From: Methanoregula sp. UBA471
Lineage (GTDB): Archaea; Halobacteriota; Methanomicrobia; Methanomicrobiales; Methanospirillaceae
Assembly (NCBI GenBank): GCA_002495065.1
Contig: DADT01000074.1
Span: 1-5,053 of the forward strand
Reading direction: 5' to 3'
DNA: 5,053 nucleotides
The notes beneath the pieces were generated by a model that was given only the letters and a program-made list of their open reading frames with translations, ran no database searches and was not told the origin of the DNA. A program made the position numbers and the translations under genes. Shown in pieces: positions 1-4,180 of this stretch (within the stretch, counting starts at the first letter, position 1; each line of letters starts with the position of its first letter).

Positions 1-188
1 ATCCTGCCTCGTTCCCTCTCCCTCTCGGGATGGTGAGCGAAAAGGAGGGATAGACTTGACATCTATGTCGCAATCTCACACAATAATGTGTACATAACAC
101 CTGGGTGGGTTCCCTGGTCGGGTGCAAAAATACACAGTCCACCATGTATTATTTAAAAAATAAGAGTGTTGTATACCTTACTCAAGGA
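1..188. other. Window edge, no supportable gene
   Basis: No complete gene can be supported here. On the plus strand one frame stays open from the window edge to a TAA at 95-97. On the minus strand an ATG at 60-62 opens a frame that leaves the window. Neither has a recognisable product. The stretch also includes the region downstream of the minus-strand secreted-protein gene. Confidence 0.4.
150..160 (-). promoter_or_regulatory. AT-rich box A / U-tract, ambiguous
   Basis: Read on the minus strand, 150-157 is a perfect TTTAAATA, the archaeal box-A consensus. The same tract supplies six consecutive T (155-160) about 30 bases after the stop codon of the secreted-protein gene. It could be the U-tract terminator of that gene, the TATA box of a minus-strand unit starting near 125 and leaving the window, or both. 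The sequence does not decide between these. Confidence 0.35.
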
Positions 189-743
189 TTATACCCACGG
201 AGCTGCCTTATGAATCTGGAAATTACCCCCGGCAAGACATCCGTTGAGCGGGTTTTGGCCTCCAGCTAAGGGATCGCATGCATCACTGGTCGCAGTGTCC
301 TGAAATGCACCAGGACATCCAAAAACATAGATCTCATAACCATCCCGGTGTATTCCTCCCTCGTTAATATCGTAGGCGACCGCCGTGAAACTACACGTTT
401 CAACACCATTGAGAGTACCACTACCGCTCCATGTTGCAGAGTTTAAGGGAGCCGGGTGAGCCGGTGCATCAGGACCTGCATACGCGGGTTCCGACCAGCA
501 TTCCACCTCAGTCACCGTATGTGCATGGAAATTATTCCCGGTCACATGATTGTTATGTTCCCACTCACCCTTCACCCCATCTTTTGTGGGCATTGCATTT
601 CCCCCAAAGTTAGCCCACACTTTACCATCGTCTCCCCGGATAAAACCTATGCCGGTTATCTTACAGGCACATGCGGAAACGGGTGCGATTACCAATGCTA
701 TCACTATGAGTGCCACAGACATCCAAAGCATCTTTTTGTTCAT
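189..743 (-). CDS. Secreted or lipid-anchored protein, post-COAP-1-like
   Basis: A 184-residue exported protein. Residues 1-24 form a signal peptide: MNKKM, then a hydrophobic stretch to about residue 20. It ends in V22-S23-A24-C25, which fits a lipobox, so Cys25 may be lipidated and anchor the protein outside the membrane. The mature part has the small-residue, beta-rich look of secreted repeat-type domains and ends in GGNFQIHK (172-179). I associate that ending with proteins annotated as post-COAP-1 domain-containing; this is a recalled pattern, not a search result. Seven cysteines (25, 27, 82, 117, 143, 156, 169) suggest disulfides. The start is set at 743 because AAGGTGAG (747-754 on the complement) lies about 4 bases upstream. 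An in-frame ATG 36 bases further up lacks such a site. The ligand or role is unknown. Confidence 0.85.
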   Translation of the reverse strand: MNKKMLWMSVALIVIALVIAPVSACACKITGIGFIRGDDGKVWANFGGNAMPTKDGVKGEWEHNNHVTGNNFHAHTVTEVECWSEPAYAGPDAPAHPAPLNSATWSGSGTLNGVETCSFTAVAYDINEGGIHRDGYEIYVFGCPGAFQDTATSDACDPLAGGQNPLNGCLAGGNFQIHKAAPWV

Positions 744-774
744 TTTCTCACCTTCGTTATGGACAACACCTGAA

Positions 775-840
775 AGCACCCTTGCTGGTGCTCATGCTCT
801 GTTTTCATTGAATAGTAAGGATGGAACTCCCCTCCATCCT
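775..840 (-). promoter_or_regulatory. Two hairpins in the leader of the secreted-protein gene
   Basis: Two perfect inverted repeats lie between the start codon at 743 and the candidate TATA box at 883-890. AGCACC (775-780) pairs with GGTGCT (787-792) across a 6-base loop. AGGATGGA (818-825) pairs with TCCATCCT (833-840) across a 7-base loop. If transcription starts near 860, both lie in a roughly 115-base 5' untranslated leader. No known riboswitch is recognised, and the regulatory role is inference. Confidence 0.4.
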
Positions 841-882
841 GATAGTGAGTCCTCCAAGAGCAGTTGAGAATATAGGAGAATT

Positions 883-890
883 GTATATAA
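883..890 (-). promoter_or_regulatory. TATA box candidate, secreted-protein gene
   Basis: The minus strand reads TTATATAC here, close to the archaeal box-A consensus. A start site about 25 bases downstream would fall near 860 and leave a long leader before the ATG at 743. A weaker alternative, CTATATTC, lies at 868-876 on the complement. There is no experimental support in the sequence itself. Confidence 0.4.
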
Positions 891-1087
891 TGTCTGGCAA
901 TGCACAGCCGCATTGCATCCCTCATCGGTACTTTTACCAGATTTTATGGGTCATCAGAACGGGAACGTGATCCGATCCGATCGTGAAACAACCTGAAACA
1001 TAAGGAAATAAAGGATCTTCCGGTTCCTGCTGCGAACCGTTCATACCCGCAAATAATGTGATTTTTCACGGATGTGCATACAAGAAC
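891..1087. other. Intergenic, no gene seen
   Basis: Together with the leader above, 744-1093 is a gene-free stretch of about 350 bases. It contains a small inverted repeat, CGGTTC (1021-1026) with GAACCG (1034-1039) across 7 bases, and a short GTGA/TCAC stem at 1058-1069. The hairpin at 1021 lies about 55 bases downstream of the tRNA gene. No ORF here has a ribosome-binding site or coding-like composition. Confidence 0.4.
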
Positions 1088-1093
1088 AAAAAA
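1088..1093 (-). terminator. U-tract terminator of tRNA-Leu
   Basis: Six consecutive T on the minus strand directly follow the discriminator base of the tRNA. This is the usual archaeal oligo-U stop for a short stable RNA. There is no preceding hairpin apart from the tRNA itself. Confidence 0.55.
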
Positions 1094-1178
1094 TGCGAGG
1101 GATGCGATTCGAACGCATGAACCTCTGCAGGAATGGATCTTAAGTCCATCGGAGTTGGCCGGGCTTTCCTACCCTCGC
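1094..1178 (-). tRNA. tRNA-Leu (anticodon UAA)
   Basis: An 85-base class II tRNA. The 7-bp acceptor stem GCGAGGG/CCCTCGC (1172-1178 with 1095-1101) is followed by discriminator A at 1094. A GGA/TCC D-stem flanks a G-rich loop. The anticodon stem ATGGA/TCCAT encloses the loop CTTAAGA, with anticodon TAA at 1140-1142. A long variable arm with a CCT/AGG stem marks the class II type. The T-stem ATGCG/CGCAT encloses TTCGAAT. Together the anticodon, the long variable arm and A73 identify a leucine acceptor that reads UUA. CCA is not encoded, so it must be added after transcription. No intron is present. I could not place a convincing TATA box at the expected distance; AT-rich sequence at 1181-1194 is too close to the mature 5' end. 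Confidence 0.97.
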
Positions 1179-1204
1179 GCTCTATACTATTAATCGTACA
1201 ACCC

Positions 1205-1233
1205 AAAAAAGAATCGGATCTTTTTGTGATCCG
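1205..1233 (-). terminator. Hairpin plus U-tract, minus-strand terminator candidate
   Basis: CGGATC (1215-1220) pairs with GATCCG (1228-1233) over a 7-base loop. On the minus strand the hairpin is followed within a few bases by six T (1205-1210). This is a classic stem plus U-run and would stop a transcript arriving from higher coordinates before it reaches the tRNA. The transcript it would serve is uncertain; the 82-residue minus-strand ORF at 1358-1606 is the only candidate. Confidence 0.4.
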
Positions 1234-1319
1234 GAAAAGGCTACCTGTTTCCTTATTCTCCCGGACTTTTATGAAAGAAAAAATAATAAACAGGATGGTG
1301 AAAGGGTAGGGAGCAGACA

Positions 1320-1523
1320 ATGTCATTTTTTTAAGGGTACAGGTATATCCTGGCGATCTACCTGCCGGTCCTGAACGAAATCCCGATCCAGGCCGGGGTG
1401 GTGCTCACGGGGTCCCAAAAAAAGCACGTGAAATACCGAAGATTCACGCGAATGATCGACACAATTTTCCTCTTACCTGCCTCTCTTTTTCCATTCACCG
1501 TTTCTTGCGAAATCTTCCCGTAA
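1320..1523 (+). pseudogene. Possible gene relic interrupted by an early stop
   Basis: An ATG at 1320 has GGGAG (1309-1313) 6 bases upstream, but reading stops at TAA (1332-1334) after four codons, right after a run of seven T. The same frame then stays open to 1523. Codons 1335 to about 1418 encode hydrophobic sequence (YILAIYLPVLNEIPIQAGVV) with nearly every third position G or C, which looks like genuine coding DNA. After about 1420 the bias is lost. I cannot name a family. The GC-rich column is also the third position of the opposing minus-strand ORF, so the strand is not settled. Confidence 0.25.
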
Positions 1524-1606
1524 AACCGGATTTTGATCCGGCTTGTGCCGCGTTTTTTAGGTACCTTACCGGATGTTGATAAATCCGGACAGATATCGGA
1601 CAGCAT
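1358..1606 (-). CDS. Small basic hypothetical protein, doubtful
   Basis: An 82-codon ORF with a lysine/arginine-rich middle and no recognised domain. In its favour, a palindromic TATA box at 1657-1668 could place a start site about 30 bases upstream of the ATG. A hairpin plus U-tract terminator candidate (1205-1233) lies downstream, and the last 18 codons are GC-rich at the third position. Against it, there is no Shine-Dalgarno site, the ORF is crossed by two CCGGAT/ATCCGG inverted repeats, and a coding-like plus-strand frame opposes its 3' end. It is best treated as unproven. Confidence 0.2.
   Translation of the reverse strand: MLSDICPDLSTSGKVPKKRGTSRIKIRFYGKISQETVNGKREAGKRKIVSIIRVNLRYFTCFFWDPVSTTPAWIGISFRTGR
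1526..1588. repeat. Two CCGGAT/ATCCGG inverted repeats
   Basis: CCGGAT (1526-1531) pairs with ATCCGG (1536-1541) over a 4-base loop. A second pair, CCGGAT (1569-1574) and ATCCGG (1583-1588), spans an 8-base loop. The same core recurs in the hairpin at 1215-1233. The first hairpin has T-rich sequence on both sides: TTTT follows it on the minus strand, and six T lie at 1553-1558 on the plus strand. It could be a terminator or a binding-site family. Confidence 0.45.
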
Positions 1607-1625
1607 TTTGTCAGAAAACGTCAGA
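1586..1625. promoter_or_regulatory. Helically phased direct repeats, operator-like
   Basis: CGGACAG occurs at 1586-1592 and again at 1597-1603, an 11-bp period. GTCAGA then occurs at 1610-1615 and 1620-1625, a 10-bp period. Repeats spaced by one DNA turn sit on one face of the helix, as regulator sites often do. They lie 32-71 bp before the palindromic TATA box. Binding is inference. Confidence 0.35.
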
Positions 1626-1656
1626 CAATCGGTTGATTGAACCGGCAGGATTATAG

Positions 1657-1668
1657 GTATTTAAATAC
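1657..1668. promoter_or_regulatory. Palindromic TATA box (GTATTTAAATAC)
   Basis: A perfect 12-bp palindrome contains TTTAAATA, an exact box-A match, at 1660-1667. Rightward transcription would begin near 1690, just before the ATG at 1695, giving an almost leaderless message. Leftward transcription would begin near 1637. Symmetry leaves the direction to flanking elements, which are not clear enough to call. Confidence 0.45.
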
Positions 1669-1694
1669 TGATCCGTGCTTGGTTATGTATTACC

Positions 1695-1937
1695 ATGATT
1701 CAGAATTTTTGCAGGAGGACAACGAGGGGGATCCGGCAGCTCGGATATACACCGGCCTGTGCGACACGGTATGCAAGGTTCTTCTTTGTTTCCCTGCTGT
1801 CTGTCTGTTCGGCAGCAGGTGTAGTGAACGCCCCTTCTAAAGGAGTGAATGGATGGACCACCGGTTCTGGGATATCTCCTGCGGGTGCCCGGGCTGGTAC
1901 TCTATCACCCGGCTTTTTTCGTATACGTCGTTATTGA
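1695..1937 (+). CDS. Possible small exported protein, 80 residues
   Basis: This is the longest of three mutually overlapping small ORFs. Its ATG lies 27 bases after the TTTAAATA box, the position expected for a leaderless archaeal message. Residues 1-28 are strongly basic, 29-44 are hydrophobic (FFFVSLLSVCSAAGVV), and a small-residue region follows, a layout compatible with a signal peptide or single membrane anchor. No family is recognised. Competing readings are a 51-codon frame from ATG 1685 to TAA 1838-1840 and the ORF at 1853. Only one, or none, may be real. Confidence 0.3.
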   Translation: MIQNFCRRTTRGIRQLGYTPACATRYARFFFVSLLSVCSAAGVVNAPSKGVNGWTTGSGISPAGARAGTLSPGFFRIRRY

Positions 1938-1948
1938 CCGCTGACTGA
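1853..1948 (+). CDS. Tiny ORF with a strong ribosome-binding site, doubtful
   Basis: A 31-codon frame (starting MDHRFWDISC) is preceded by AGGAGTGA (1841-1848), the best Shine-Dalgarno match in the region, directly after the TAA that closes the frame from 1685. The same site could serve ATG 1849, which opens a different 31-codon frame ending in a hydrophobic stretch. Both overlap the 80-residue ORF in another frame. No product is recognised. Confidence 0.2.
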   Translation: MDHRFWDISCGCPGWYSITRLFSYTSLLTAD

Positions 1949-1982
1949 TTCAGTAAGCAAAAAATTCTCTGTTGAGTGATCG

Positions 1983-2108
1983 GTGAGCGTGCGGTTTACA
2001 ATCGCACCGGGAAAGGGGAGTCTTGTCATAAGATACTACCCAATTGGTGGGGAACCGGATGAACGGGGAGCGTACGCTCTCGTCACCGGAATTAGTGGAA
2101 AAAATTAA
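1983..2108 (+). CDS. Hypothetical 41-residue protein, GTG start
   Basis: Reads from GTG 1983 (alternative GTG 1989) to TAA 2106-2108 and gives a beta-looking peptide containing APGKGSLVIRYYPIGG. It is entered only by GTG, the frame being closed upstream by TGA at 1977-1979. No good Shine-Dalgarno site is visible; an A-rich tract at 1958-1965 could be a TATA-like element for a leaderless start. It ends 19 bases before the next small gene, so it may be the first member of the gene chain that follows. It is unrecognised and could be a relic. Confidence 0.3.
   Translation: MSVRFTIAPGKGSLVIRYYPIGGEPDERGAYALVTGISGKN
2068..2079. repeat. 12-bp perfect palindrome
   Basis: GAGCGTACGCTC is fully self-complementary. 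It lies 49 bases before the start of the small-gene chain and inside the 41-codon ORF. It could be a dimeric regulator site for the chain, or chance in GC-rich DNA. Confidence 0.3.
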
Positions 2109-2127
2109 CATGCGGATGTGAAATCGT

Positions 2128-2247
2128 ATGGAACCAGAAGGACTAAAAAACGGACGGGATAAACGTGTCGACAAGGTAACTGTCGGGCAACCGGCAGTGC
2201 AGGAGAAGGAACATACTAAAGAAAATGAACAGAGCAAGAGGTCCTGA
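2128..2247 (+). CDS. Hypothetical hydrophilic 39-residue protein, first of coupled chain
   Basis: Starts at ATG 2128, 6 bases after GGATGTGA (2114-2121), one mismatch from the ideal GGAGGTGA. The product is very polar, rich in Lys, Glu, Arg and Gln, with no hydrophobic core, so it is probably disordered. Its stop TGA (2245-2247) shares its last base with the ATG of the next gene (TGATG), the usual arrangement for translational coupling. The ribosome-binding site of the next gene lies inside its last codons. It might be a true small protein or a leader peptide whose translation opens the downstream start. No family is recognised. Confidence 0.45.
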   Translation: MEPEGLKNGRDKRVDKVTVGQPAVQEKEHTKENEQSKRS

Positions 2248-2489
2248 TGCCACGCCGTCCGGCAGTGATCAGACAGGACATTCCCCTCTACCTGATCCCG
2301 CATCTCGTGCTTCAGGGAGTCCGTTCGCATGGTGAGGAACTTGAGCGGGTTATTGTGCAAAAGACACGCTGCCATTTCTACACGGTCAGTATAAGGACCC
2401 GGCCGATCAAGCGGGAACTTAAGGTGAAGCACACCCCGCATGTCGTGCCGGAAGCACAAAAAGGCAAAAAGGCGGGTGAACAGGAATGA
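2247..2489 (+). CDS. Hypothetical basic 80-residue protein
   Basis: Begins at ATG 2247 in a TGATG overlap, with GAGGT (2238-2242) 4 bases upstream. Residues from about 10 to 60 look folded: an amphipathic segment (DIPLYLIPHLVLQGVRSHGE), then VIVQKTRCHFYTVSIRTRPI, which suggests a helix followed by beta strands. The C-terminal 20 residues are lysine-rich and probably disordered. The net charge is strongly positive, which would fit nucleic-acid or partner-protein binding, but no motif proves it. The stop overlaps the start of the next gene (ATGA at 2486-2489), so the two products are probably made in coordination and may act together. I do not recognise the family. Confidence 0.72.
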   Translation: MPRRPAVIRQDIPLYLIPHLVLQGVRSHGEELERVIVQKTRCHFYTVSIRTRPIKRELKVKHTPHVVPEAQKGKKAGEQE

Positions 2490-2851
2490 GCCGGGGCCGG
2501 CCTCCCAGATTGGCATGCAGGGAAGCGTATGCCCGTGCTGCACAACGGGGAATGGTGCTGGATGCAGCCGGCAGGGAAGCGTCACGTTTCGATTTTATCC
2601 TGTTCGTCCGGGAACGGGTTATCTTTGTCCGGGTCAAGCGGAGCCATTCGCGGATCAGTACTCTAGGACAACTCTCTCTCCAGTTCAGCAGTGAGATCGC
2701 GGGGCTCAGGAAGGTCCCGCAGATTCCGGTAGTGTCTTGTGAGCTCTGGATCCTCTTACCCTGGGGAACATGGCAGTATTATGGCATCAGCGATGATGCG
2801 ATCACGGAGATTCATGACGATATCGGGAAGATTTCCACAAACGTAACATGA
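2486..2851 (+). CDS. Hypothetical 121-residue protein, possible degenerate PD-(D/E)XK fold
   Basis: Starts at ATG 2486, 6 bases after GGGTGA (2474-2479), and overlaps the previous stop. A basic N-terminus (SRGRPPRLACREAYARAAQR) is followed by D36-F-I-L-F, then V-I-F-V-R49-V-K51-R, and later a Trp-rich part (ELWILLPWGTWQYYGI, residues 86-101). A strand carrying Asp, a second strand carrying x-V-K, then a helix is the order seen in the PD-(D/E)XK nuclease and Holliday-resolvase core. Here the residue two before the Lys is Arg rather than Asp or Glu, so catalysis is doubtful. It could be an inactive, DNA-binding version or an unrelated small alpha/beta protein. It is the largest and best-formed member of the chain. 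Function is not assigned. Confidence 0.82.
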   Translation: MSRGRPPRLACREAYARAAQRGMVLDAAGREASRFDFILFVRERVIFVRVKRSHSRISTLGQLSLQFSSEIAGLRKVPQIPVVSCELWILLPWGTWQYYGISDDAITEIHDDIGKISTNVT

Positions 2852-3027
2852 TTGTTCCAAAGTATCAGCAGGACTTTTATTCCTGCCTGTTCCGGCACAA
2901 AGGAAGCATGCCCTGCCAGATCGCGACTCATATGCTCAAAGACCCTGATATGATTTCACGTCTCATTTCGCGGAGGGGATTCTCCCTCGATCAGGAAAGG
3001 TATATACCCCCGACGATAGGGATATGA
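2848..3027 (+). CDS. Hypothetical 59-residue protein, last of coupled chain
   Basis: ATG 2848 overlaps the preceding stop as ATGA. No clear Shine-Dalgarno site is present, so translation probably depends on termination of the upstream gene. The product (MIVPKYQQDFYSCLFRHKGS, then a predicted helical part HMLKDPDMISRLISRRGFSL) resembles a small helix-turn-helix or winged-helix fragment in composition only; no family is recognised. The reading frame ends at TGA 3025-3027, exactly where the first copy of the 360-bp duplication begins, so its natural C-terminus may have been cut by that element. Similar sequence is not found at the equivalent place before copy 2. Confidence 0.55.
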   Translation: MIVPKYQQDFYSCLFRHKGSMPCQIATHMLKDPDMISRLISRRGFSLDQERYIPPTIGI

Positions 3028-3289
3028 TCTCCTTTTCCAGGATAGTAACTCTCTCATTTTACAAATATCGCCCGGAATGGCAAACAGGGCTCAATTTTGG
3101 CATATCTAAGTTTTGATGGGATTCCGGTGACCGGTCTTATTGAGGGGTTTTGAAAGGTATGTTTCCGGATTACTGATTATTCTCTTCCAAATTCCCGATA
3201 AAGGATAATACTGGGAGAAAAACCGGCCTTATTATTCCCTATTGGCTGACCAATCGGTTCTGAGATGGCCCTTTAGTACGTTGGAGTAC
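3026..3289. repeat. Diverged direct repeat, copy 1
   Basis: Pairs with 3389-3652 at a 360-bp offset. From 3071 to 3244 it aligns to 3431-3604 without any net gap. 3128-3151 (24 bases) and 3215-3244 (30 bases) are identical between copies. 3165-3180 differs at one base. The DNA between is only about half identical. Similarity continues more weakly to GATCTC on the left and GGAGTAC on the right, with net length differences of 3 bases on each side. Copy 1 has an in-frame stop where copy 2 has TTG (TTTTGA versus TTTTTG). It also carries a private hairpin, ATTGG-CTGA-CCAAT (3241-3254). Confidence 0.85.
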
Positions 3290-3388
3290 CAGGACACCTG
3301 TTTTGTGGGTACCTTTTTTAAGGCGGACCCAGGTTTTTCATGATAAACGCCATTCTGTGACGAGATCGGGAATATTTGTGAGGGACAG

Positions 3389-3652
3389 GATCTCTTTTCA
3401 GGACGAAGTTCCTCCATTTTTCAATTAGTGCCCGGAATGCGAATCAAAGGCCAATTCGGGCAGATCAAAATGGTAAAGAGATCCTAATGACCGGTCTTAT
3501 TGAGGGGTTTTTGGAGGCCTGTTGCCGGATTATTGATTATCCCGTCCCAAATCCAGAACCGGTGATATATGGTTGAGAAAAACCGGCCTTATTATTCCCT
3601 ATTGAATGGGCGATCGTTTCCCGGGCGGGCTGCAGCACAGGTGAAGGAGTAC
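3389..3652. repeat. Diverged direct repeat, copy 2
   Basis: The partner of 3026-3289. Its left part can form GCCCGGAAT/ATTCGGGC (3430-3438 with 3457-3464) with one bulge. In both copies the two identical blocks could pair with each other: CCGGT with ACCGG, and GGTTTT with AAAACC, about 90 bases apart, giving a possible large closed structure. No transposase, terminal inverted repeat or target-site duplication is seen, so a mobile origin is not supported directly. Confidence 0.85.
3487..3576 (+). CDS. Tiny ORF within repeat copy 2, doubtful
   Basis: A 29-codon frame (starting MTGLIEGFLEACCRIIDYPV) opens at an ATG that overlaps the TAA of the preceding frame (TAATG) and ends inside the start of the 56-codon ORF. 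Copy 1 has the same frame with GTG for ATG, but it is broken after eight codons by TGA. The frame covers both conserved and diverged sequence without visible codon-position bias, so it may be accidental. Confidence 0.18.
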   Translation: MTGLIEGFLEACCRIIDYPVPNPEPVIYG

Positions 3653-3739
3653 AAAAAACACATGTTTAATCAGTCATACTCGATGATTCACTGGAATGGC
3701 TCATTTGAGCCGGAATTGAAGGACCACCGCTATTCATAA
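3569..3739 (+). CDS. Hypothetical 56-residue protein starting in repeat copy 2
   Basis: ATG 3569 follows GGTGA (3561-3565) by 3 bases. The product begins MVEKNRPYYSLLNGRSFPGR, has a basic middle (QVKEYKKH, residues 24-31) and a polar C-terminus, ending at TAA 3737-3739 before an A-run. Copy 1 has the same frame (EKNRPYYSLL, then residues with a matching EY and F after an in-frame 3-base difference) but lacks the ATG, so it could not start there. The 3-base indel supports a coding history. The near-identity of the DNA block that encodes residues 3-12 could also reflect a nucleic-acid constraint. No family is recognised. Confidence 0.4.
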   Translation: MVEKNRPYYSLLNGRSFPGRAAAQVKEYKKHMFNQSYSMIHWNGSFEPELKDHRYS

Positions 3740-3744
3740 AAAAA
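3738..3744 (-). terminator. U-tract after the minus-strand membrane-protein relic
   Basis: Seven consecutive T on the minus strand lie 23 bases after the stop codon at 3768-3770, a typical archaeal U-run terminator position. It overlaps the end of the plus-strand 56-codon ORF, so the two transcription units would converge here. Confidence 0.35.
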
Positions 3745-3767
3745 TTGTTTTCCCCTTGCCAGAACGG

Positions 3768-3976
3768 TTACCGGGATTCACTGCTCCAGGTTAACTCGTC
3801 CACATGCGGGGTGAACAGCCGGTTTTTCAGGAATAAGAGAAAGGAAGTAATGGCAACAATAAACGCACCCATGATGAACGCGGTTCCGATAATTGAGACG
3901 TAGGGCAATCCCGTCCCGGCCCGTTCCAGGACATTCCCATCAGCGCTGCTGCCAGAGCCACAAGTGATGCCTGCAT
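3768..3976 (-). pseudogene. Frameshifted small membrane protein, MFS C-terminus-like
   Basis: ATG at 3976 has a strong AAGGAG site (3985-3990 on the complement) 8 bases upstream. The frame gives MQASLVALAAALMG and then loses sense. From about 3932 another frame continues with VLERAGTGLPYVSIIGTAFI and a long hydrophobic segment, then a polar tail, to TAA at 3768-3770. One missing base within 3930-3940 would join them into a 69-residue protein with two membrane segments. A helix, LMGxVLERAG-type loop, Pro, and last helix ending in a basic LKNR tail resemble the final helix pair of major-facilitator transporters; this is a composition match only. Without correction the first frame ends at 3827 after 49 residues. 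It may be a relic, a sequencing error, or a real frameshift. Confidence 0.55.
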
Positions 3977-4180
3977 GGTATCAACTCCTTATGCTGTTAA
4001 GACACAAGGCTGCTACTTAAGATTTTTGATATAGTGCACCAATACTACCGGCAGGCTCTGTGACAAAAATAAAAAGGTCTGTGTCGCAAGGGCACCTTAC
4101 GTGCGTACCCACCGATATACTCCATGGGGTCCACGATCTGCAATTCTGTAGAGTTCTTGCACGAAACCGAGATGTATTGA

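Noticed and set aside
431..867. Plus-strand ORFs of 60-105 codons opposite the secreted-protein gene
   Set aside because: They are antisense shadows of a gene with a clear signal peptide, RBS and family-like C-terminus.
1066..1326. 86-codon minus-strand ORF
   Set aside because: It runs through the whole tRNA-Leu gene in the same orientation and through a terminator-like hairpin.
1950..2585. 211-codon ORF on the minus strand
   Set aside because: It lies antisense to the coupled gene chain, has no ribosome-binding site, and has a Cys/His/Arg/Phe-rich composition typical of a shadow frame. The plus-strand genes with overlaps and RBSs explain the region better.
3232..3417. 61-codon minus-strand ORF between the repeats
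   Set aside because: No RBS and no family resemblance; part of it is complementary to the conserved repeat block, which explains its openness.
3026..3652. The duplication as a CRISPR array, insertion sequence or MITE
   Set aside because: There are only two units with long diverged spacers, no short regular repeats, no transposase, no clear terminal inverted repeats and no target-site duplication.
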